This document shows, one piece after another, positions 59,347 to 64,000 of a stretch of 64,000 bases of DNA. The notes beneath the pieces were generated by a model. The model saw only the letters and a list, made by a program, of their open reading frames with translations, was not told the DNA's origin and did not search any database. The DNA comes from Roseimaritima multifibrata (GTDB lineage Bacteria; Planctomycetota; Planctomycetia; Pirellulales; Pirellulaceae): NCBI RefSeq assembly GCF_007741495.1, contig NZ_CP036262.1, forward strand, positions 558,001 through 622,000, read 5' to 3'. A program made the translations under genes and the position numbers. The first letter of the stretch is position 1. Each line of letters begins with the position of its first letter.

Positions 59347-62300
59347 TTACTTGTTGATCGCCGCATCACTGTTCATCACCGTCGATGCCATCATCATCCA
59401 AACCGCCAACTCCGTCGCTGCGATCCCATCTTGCGCGGTTACCGGAGCGGCCTTGGGAAATGCCATCACTTCTACTAAATGCCGTCCGGGATTGGCCGAG
59501 TTGTACGTTTGGTTGACGCGGATGTATCGCACCTCCCGCGGTTCGAATTGACAGTCGATTCCCTGTGGAGTCGATGGCTGCTTATTGTCGCGATGGTCGG
59601 CGACCAGGTCCCACTGCTTGCCGTCCAGTGAAGTTTCGACCGTGAAACCGTAGTGGCGTGAATCACCAAAGTAACCGACTACCACCACACTTCCGACCTC
59701 GGTCGGCGTTTCCAGGTCGACCTCCCACCAAACGGGTTTTCCACTTCTTGAATCCATCGACCAATAGCTGTCGGTATCGTTGCGAATACCATCGTTAGCC
59801 CGCGAAGGGTGATGAGGGGCTTGGAAATCGGAGCTTCGCGAAGGTTTGCCGGTTGTTAAGCTTGGTAGATCGGGAATTTCTCGGGCCGAAGATTCGCCGA
59901 TCGAAGTTAACGCGACAGCATCGTTTGGGGTTTGGGAAAGGCTGGCGGTGAAGCGATCGTAGGCGGATCGCAGCGTCTGTTTGTCCGTGTTGGAGAAGCC
60001 GCGTGAAAGTAGGATTCGGCCGAGGAAGTCAATCCGCTCTGCCGTTGTCTCGCCGCCCTCTCGTATCGTGCGTTCACCGAGGTGGCGGGCCGCTTCTAGG
60101 TATTGCGGATCGTTCATCAGAACCAACGCGGCCAGCGGAGTGTTGGTGCGTTGTCGCCGCACGCAGGTAGCCGATCGATCGGTTGCATCAAACGCTTCCA
60201 GATTGGGCATCGGCGCCATGCGTTTGGTGAACGTGTATAGGCTCCGGCGATATAAATCATCACCGTGGTCTTGTTTGTAAATGCGTGTGTTGCTGCCTCC
60301 GTAACTGCCCGTCTCCCACACGCCTTCAGGTTGATACGGTTTGACGCTGGGACCGCCTAGCTTTTCCACCAGCAATCCGCTCGCCTGCAAGGCACAGTCA
60401 CGCAGCATTTCGCCATCCATTCGGAAGCGTGGTCCGCGCGCGAGCAGACGGTTGTCCGGATCGAGTGCCGCCATTTCAGCGGATGCTTTAGGAGACTGTC
60501 GATAGGTGGCCGACATCACGATCGTCTTGTACAGTCGCTTGATTCGCCAACCGCTGTCGACAAATTCGACCGCCAGCCAATCTAATAAATCGGGGTGGGA
60601 GGGTGGTTCGCCCACGGTGCCAAAATCGTCGCTGGTGGCTACTAACCCGATGCCGAATAATTCCTGCCAGATTCGATTCACTGTAACTCTGGCGGTCAGC
60701 GGGTTTTCAGGCGACACGACCCACTCGGCCAGCCCCAAGCGATTATGCGGTGCTTCCGGTGGCAAAGATGGCAAGAATTTTGGCGCGTCGGCTAGGACTC
60801 GCTTAGCACGGTCGTTGAAGACGCCGCGGGTGAGCACATCGGCGTATGCCAGCCCGGTTTTTTCGCGACAGACCAATGAAATCGCACCGCCAGCCGATAG
60901 CCGTACCAGTTCCGCATCCAACGCGGGCAGTTGCTCGTTCAAAGCGATCGATTCGGAATCTACCGTTGCAAAGAAATGGTCTTCGATTACTTTTCGCTCA
61001 TCGATCGTCCACGTTTCAGGTTCCTTGTTGGCGACGATTTCCGCGGCGTAATCTTCTCGTGGCAGGCGGGCGACTTCGGCTGCTGATAGTTCACGTTCAT
61101 AGATTCGCATGTCTTGATACGCGGTCGCCTGCATCGGATCGCCGTCGTGCCGGCGGCCCAGCCACAGCGGGGCCGGAGTGCGGATGGAGCCGGTTAAAGC
61201 ATCCCCCACAACTTTTACTTTTTGCAGCAGGCCATTGACGTAGATTTTGACGCCTGCAGCCTTGCCGGATCCATCGTAGGTAAAGCAGACATGGGACCAA
61301 CCGCCGCGAGGCAGCGTGACGTCCGGTTCGGTCCCTTCATAAGAACCTTCGGGCAGTCGGAAGGGACTGCGGTATTCGGTTGTTCCTACGGTCTCCAGCG
61401 AGATCAGATCGTCGGGCCATTGATGAATCAGTTGGACGTGCAGCGGCCCGCCGGAGTAATAAAGGTTCCAACCACGATAGCCATTGTCGATATCCATTTT
61501 CGCGATTAGTGCACCGGCTTTGGTGTTCCATGATTTGCCGCCGGGCACGTTACGCGGCTTGATCCAACCGCCGCAGGAGAAGGGTTGATCTTTATCGAAG
61601 TCAGCGGCCTGTCCAAGGTTGACTTTGGTGTTGGTTTCCAGGCGAAAGCTCGGCCATAAACAGGTCTCTTCACCCCATTGAGGGGCGGGGCCGGTGGCGG
61701 TGAATTCTGACGCTACAGCGTCGGGGGCTGTGTTGTGCAACACCTTCTTTTGCTTCTCGCCGGTTTGAAGATTTTCGTCTAATCGAAGGTGTAGTTGCAA
61801 GCCGTCTTCGGCTACTGCGATCGGGCGGTTTCCGCCCTGTAGCCATGCTTTCAGTAATTCGTCGGCGCGGTTGCGACGTTGTTCCAATTGCCGTAGTACG
61901 TCGGCTTTTTGGGCTAACACGTTGTCGTATGCCGCTGCGTTTTCCGTTTTCGGAACCGTTACATTTGGCGGCCAGTCCGCGCGGTCGTCGCAGGAGGCCT
62001 TTTCGGTCAGATTGTTGAAAAATGCCGTCAACGCATAAAAGTCCTGTTGGCTAATCGGGTCGTACTTGTGGTCGTGGCAGGCGGCACAGCCGGTGGTCAT
62101 TCCCAGGTAGACGGCGCCAAACATTTCGGCTCGTTCGCGGCTGAGGTTGGTTTTTAATTCCTCGATAATCGTACCTCCTTCGCCGGTCGCGATGCCACAT
62201 CGGATCAGTCCGGTTGCCACCAGCTGATTGATCCGCCGGGGCGGCAATAAATCACCTGCCAATTGCTCGCGAGTGAACTGGTCATAAGGCATGTCGTCGT

Positions 62301-63105
62301 TGAACGCGTTGATGACGTAATCACGGTAGGGCCAGCGGCTCTGGTAGTTGTCGACGTGTAACCCTTGCGTGTCGCCGTATCGGGCATAATCCATCCAGTA
62401 ACGCGCACGGTGTTCGCCAAAGCGTGGTGAATTCAGTAATCGGTCGACTACTGTTTCGTAGGCATTGGCGGAGGTGTCGGAAACAAACGCGTCGACTTCG
62501 GTCAACGTTGGCAGCACACCGGTTAAATCGAGGGTCAGTCGACGAAGTAAATCGCTACGCTGCGTTGGCGAGTTGGGAACCAGATGACCTTGATCCAGCC
62601 TCGCCATCACAAAGCGGTCGATGGGGTTGTTGCACCACTGGGGAGACGAAACGTCGGGCAAGGCAGGTTTCTGCGGCCGCACAAATGCCCAGTGGTCCCC
62701 CCACGAAGCCCCTTCGGCGATCCAGCGCCGCAGCAATTCGATCTGGTCGTCTGTCAGGCGTTCGCCGTTGTCGCTGGGGGGCATGACTTCATCCGCATCA
62801 TGAGAGCGGACACGCGTTAACAACAGGCTTTGGCCCGGTTTGCCCGGTGCGATCAACGCTCCCTCGTCGCGGTCGGCAAACATCCCGTCTTGCGTATCCA
62901 GACGCAAGTCGGCCTCGCGATGCGCTTCGTCAGGACCATGGCAGGTGAAGCAGTTGGCCGACAGGATGGGCCGGATGTCATGGTTGAAACTGACGGCAGC
63001 CTGGGGCGAATCGTCGGCCGCATGTGAGAAGGCGACACCAAAGCAGTAGATCGTCGCAACCATCAGCAGGGTAGACAATGGTCGGACACGAGAGAGGCAA
63101 ATCAT
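59347..63105 (-). CDS. PSD1 protein with planctomycete cytochrome C, LamG-like and F5/8C-like domains
   Basis: 1,252 residues, ATG at 63105. Signal peptide to about residue 29. PSCyt1 heme site CFTCH (52-56) in the CFTCHGPDEAHREADLRLD family motif; DUF1549 with WCNNPIDRFVMARLD and LLRRLTLDLTGVLPTLTEVD; a LamG/concanavalin-like domain (LRLDENLQ, CFTYDGSGKAAGVKIYVNG, IYERELSAAEVARL); DUF1553 with NPLTARVTVNRIWQELFGIG and LDWLAVEFVDSGWRIKRLYK; and a C-terminal F5/8-type C or CBM32 domain (YWSMDSRSGKPVWWEVDL; RYIRVNQTYNSANPGRHLVE). A periplasmic or surface cytochrome-linked multidomain protein of the planctomycete polysaccharide machinery. In an operon with DUF1501 12 bp downstream. Insertion of LamG inside the DUF1549-DUF1553 span is a common variant. 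Confidence 0.92.
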   Translation of the reverse strand: MICLSRVRPLSTLLMVATIYCFGVAFSHAADDSPQAAVSFNHDIRPILSANCFTCHGPDEAHREADLRLDTQDGMFADRDEGALIAPGKPGQSLLLTRVRSHDADEVMPPSDNGERLTDDQIELLRRWIAEGASWGDHWAFVRPQKPALPDVSSPQWCNNPIDRFVMARLDQGHLVPNSPTQRSDLLRRLTLDLTGVLPTLTEVDAFVSDTSANAYETVVDRLLNSPRFGEHRARYWMDYARYGDTQGLHVDNYQSRWPYRDYVINAFNDDMPYDQFTREQLAGDLLPPRRINQLVATGLIRCGIATGEGGTIIEELKTNLSRERAEMFGAVYLGMTTGCAACHDHKYDPISQQDFYALTAFFNNLTEKASCDDRADWPPNVTVPKTENAAAYDNVLAQKADVLRQLEQRRNRADELLKAWLQGGNRPIAVAEDGLQLHLRLDENLQTGEKQKKVLHNTAPDAVASEFTATGPAPQWGEETCLWPSFRLETNTKVNLGQAADFDKDQPFSCGGWIKPRNVPGGKSWNTKAGALIAKMDIDNGYRGWNLYYSGGPLHVQLIHQWPDDLISLETVGTTEYRSPFRLPEGSYEGTEPDVTLPRGGWSHVCFTYDGSGKAAGVKIYVNGLLQKVKVVGDALTGSIRTPAPLWLGRRHDGDPMQATAYQDMRIYERELSAAEVARLPREDYAAEIVANKEPETWTIDERKVIEDHFFATVDSESIALNEQLPALDAELVRLSAGGAISLVCREKTGLAYADVLTRGVFNDRAKRVLADAPKFLPSLPPEAPHNRLGLAEWVVSPENPLTARVTVNRIWQELFGIGLVATSDDFGTVGEPPSHPDLLDWLAVEFVDSGWRIKRLYKTIVMSATYRQSPKASAEMAALDPDNRLLARGPRFRMDGEMLRDCALQASGLLVEKLGGPSVKPYQPEGVWETGSYGGSNTRIYKQDHGDDLYRRSLYTFTKRMAPMPNLEAFDATDRSATCVRRQRTNTPLAALVLMNDPQYLEAARHLGERTIREGGETTAERIDFLGRILLSRGFSNTDKQTLRSAYDRFTASLSQTPNDAVALTSIGESSAREIPDLPSLTTGKPSRSSDFQAPHHPSRANDGIRNDTDSYWSMDSRSGKPVWWEVDLETPTEVGSVVVVGYFGDSRHYGFTVETSLDGKQWDLVADHRDNKQPSTPQGIDCQFEPREVRYIRVNQTYNSANPGRHLVEVMAFPKAAPVTAQDGIAATELAVWMMMASTVMNSDAAINK

Positions 63106-63257
63106 GCCAGTGTTCGACTTGTTTAGTAAGGACGGGACTGAAGACGGAGGGGGAACGGTCCATCATAGTCTTCTGCAGCCCAACAACCAAGTTATCCGCT
63201 TCTGTATCGTTTGCGGGCACCTCTTTCGTAGGGGCAGAACGGTCTTTACCCCCACCC

Positions 63258-63296
63258 AAAAAAAACGCCTCATGTCAGGCATGCTGACATGAGGCG
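63258..63296 (-). terminator. Strong intrinsic terminator of the fasciclin gene
   Basis: Perfect 13-bp stem CGCCTCATGTCAG (63266-63278) and CTGACATGAGGCG (63284-63296), 5-nt loop, followed on the minus strand by eight U (63258-63265). 27 bp after the stop at 63324. Confidence 0.93.
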
Positions 63297-63323
63297 GGCA
63301 AGACAGTCGTGATTCTGGCTGCT

Positions 63324-63824
63324 CTATTCCTTACTTGCGGGAGGAAGCAAAACTTTGTCGATGACGTGGATGACGCCATTGCTGCACATCACGTCCGCTT
63401 TTGCGACCTTGGCATTGTTGATCATGACCGCTCCATCGACGACCGAGATCTTTACGTCATTGCCCTCAAGCGTTGGTGCTTTGTCTAATTTGACCACTTG
63501 TTTCGCGGTCACTTTTCCGGATACGACATGGTACTTGAGAATTGCCTGCAGCTTGGCTTTGTTGGCGGGTTCTAGCAGGCTTTCAACGGTTCCGGCGGGC
63601 AGTGCTGCGAACGCTTCGTCCGTTGGCGCAAATACGGTAAACGGTCCATCACCCTTGAGAGCTTCCACCAACCCGCCTGCTTTGACAGCAGCGACAAGGG
63701 TATTGAATTTTGCCGCTACCGCCGTGTCGACAATGTCTTTGTGGTCATGGTGATCCGCCTGTGCTTTGGGAATTGCGGTCAGAGCAAGAGCGGCCAGACA
63801 GAGAGCGAAAATAAAGCGTTTCAT
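63324..63824 (-). CDS. Secreted fasciclin-domain (FAS1) protein
   Basis: 166 residues, ATG at 63824 with GAGGA upstream. Signal peptide [19 protein letters not shown] then KAQA. A short His-rich start of the mature chain (DHHDHKD) precedes one FAS1 domain with the H1 motif [29 protein letters not shown], and the H2-like motif [17 protein letters not shown]1 domains mediate weak adhesion and are found secreted in many bacteria. Single-gene unit closed by a strong terminator. Confidence 0.95.
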   Translation of the reverse strand: MKRFIFALCLAALALTAIPKAQADHHDHKDIVDTAVAAKFNTLVAAVKAGGLVEALKGDGPFTVFAPTDEAFAALPAGTVESLLEPANKAKLQAILKYHVVSGKVTAKQVVKLDKAPTLEGNDVKISVVDGAVMINNAKVAKADVMCSNGVIHVIDKVLLPPASKE

Positions 63825-63923
63825 AGTGTTTAAATCCTCGAAATGTGAAACTGATTGGGAGACGTTTCACATTAGGAGGACGGCAAGACCTCGCCCAGAA
63901 AATAAACGGTTTTTGGGGAGACA

Positions 63924-64000
63924 CTACTGCTTCGCGGGGACGACATCGCGGATGACGCCGTCTAAGTAGGCTTTCAATTCAGGGTTCTGGTCCGCGATTT
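63924..64000 (-). CDS. C-terminal end of a protein (runs off right edge)
   Basis: The minus strand from 64000 reads IADQNPELKAYLDGVIRDVV then PAKQ and a TAG stop at 63924-63926. Only 24 residues are visible, so no family can be assigned. It is on the same strand as the fasciclin gene, 99 bp upstream of that gene's start, and may be part of its transcription unit. Confidence 0.55.
   Translation of the reverse strand, partial: IADQNPELKAYLDGVIRDVVPAKQ

Overview
The window looks like a planctomycete chromosome, most probably of the Pirellulaceae (Rhodopirellula/Blastopirellula type). This rests on family content: a DUF1501 + PSD1 (DUF1549/DUF1553) sulfatase-type gene pair with a planctomycete cytochrome C domain, a DUF1559 prepilin-like protein, Lpg1974-type outer-membrane barrels, and three giant secreted proteins that each begin with an LEPR-XLL signature and carry dockerin repeats. 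No rRNA, tRNA, CRISPR array, transposase or prophage was recognised.

Layout. (1) 1-13,572: a minus-strand locus that looks devoted to zinc. It has a COG0523 (CobW/ZagA-type) metallochaperone GTPase and a MerC-like membrane protein in one translationally coupled unit closed by an intrinsic terminator. A DUF1559 protein and a 3,387-residue surface protein with four choice-of-anchor-M domains (one with a His/Asp-rich loop) follow in a second unit, then the start of another secreted protein. Both units have a perfect dyad at their 5' end sharing TTGCA-N7-TGCAA half-sites, a good candidate for one metal-responsive operator. (2) 13.6-20.5 kb: assorted envelope and stress genes: a small protein frameshifted by a 13-bp duplication, an alpha/beta hydrolase, ExoD and DUF421 membrane proteins, a DUF892 ferritin-like protein, a rhodanese fragment and a diheme cytochrome.

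(3) 20.6-41.8 kb: a tandem duplication. Each unit is an Lpg1974-family porin gene (minus) diverging from a giant LEPR-XLL exoprotein gene (plus). The porins are nearly identical after their signal peptides. The exoproteins have unrelated N-terminal architectures (beta-helix versus BNR-like propeller) but share a 3' tract of about 1.9 kb that is almost identical and indel-free, running past the stop codon; this is best explained by gene conversion or recent duplication. A short relic between porin 1 and giant 1 preserves the C-terminal motif of a third exoprotein.

(4) 41.9-55.7 kb: class III fructose-1,6-bisphosphatase, an orphan soluble histidine kinase, a GSSGG-repeat secreted protein, small lipoproteins, a CNNM/CBS membrane protein, a PAC2 protein, three tandem Hsp20 genes, an AMP-forming acyl ligase, and CBS, BON and DUF389 proteins. 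Several of these promoters carry an 11-bp dyad (ATCGG-N-CCGAT or close variants), suggesting a stress regulon. (5) 55.7-64 kb: a REP/MITE-like inverted repeat, a PhoD-like phosphatase, an unrecognised conserved-looking protein, the DUF1501-PSD1 pair and a fasciclin protein with a strong terminator; a further gene runs off the right edge.
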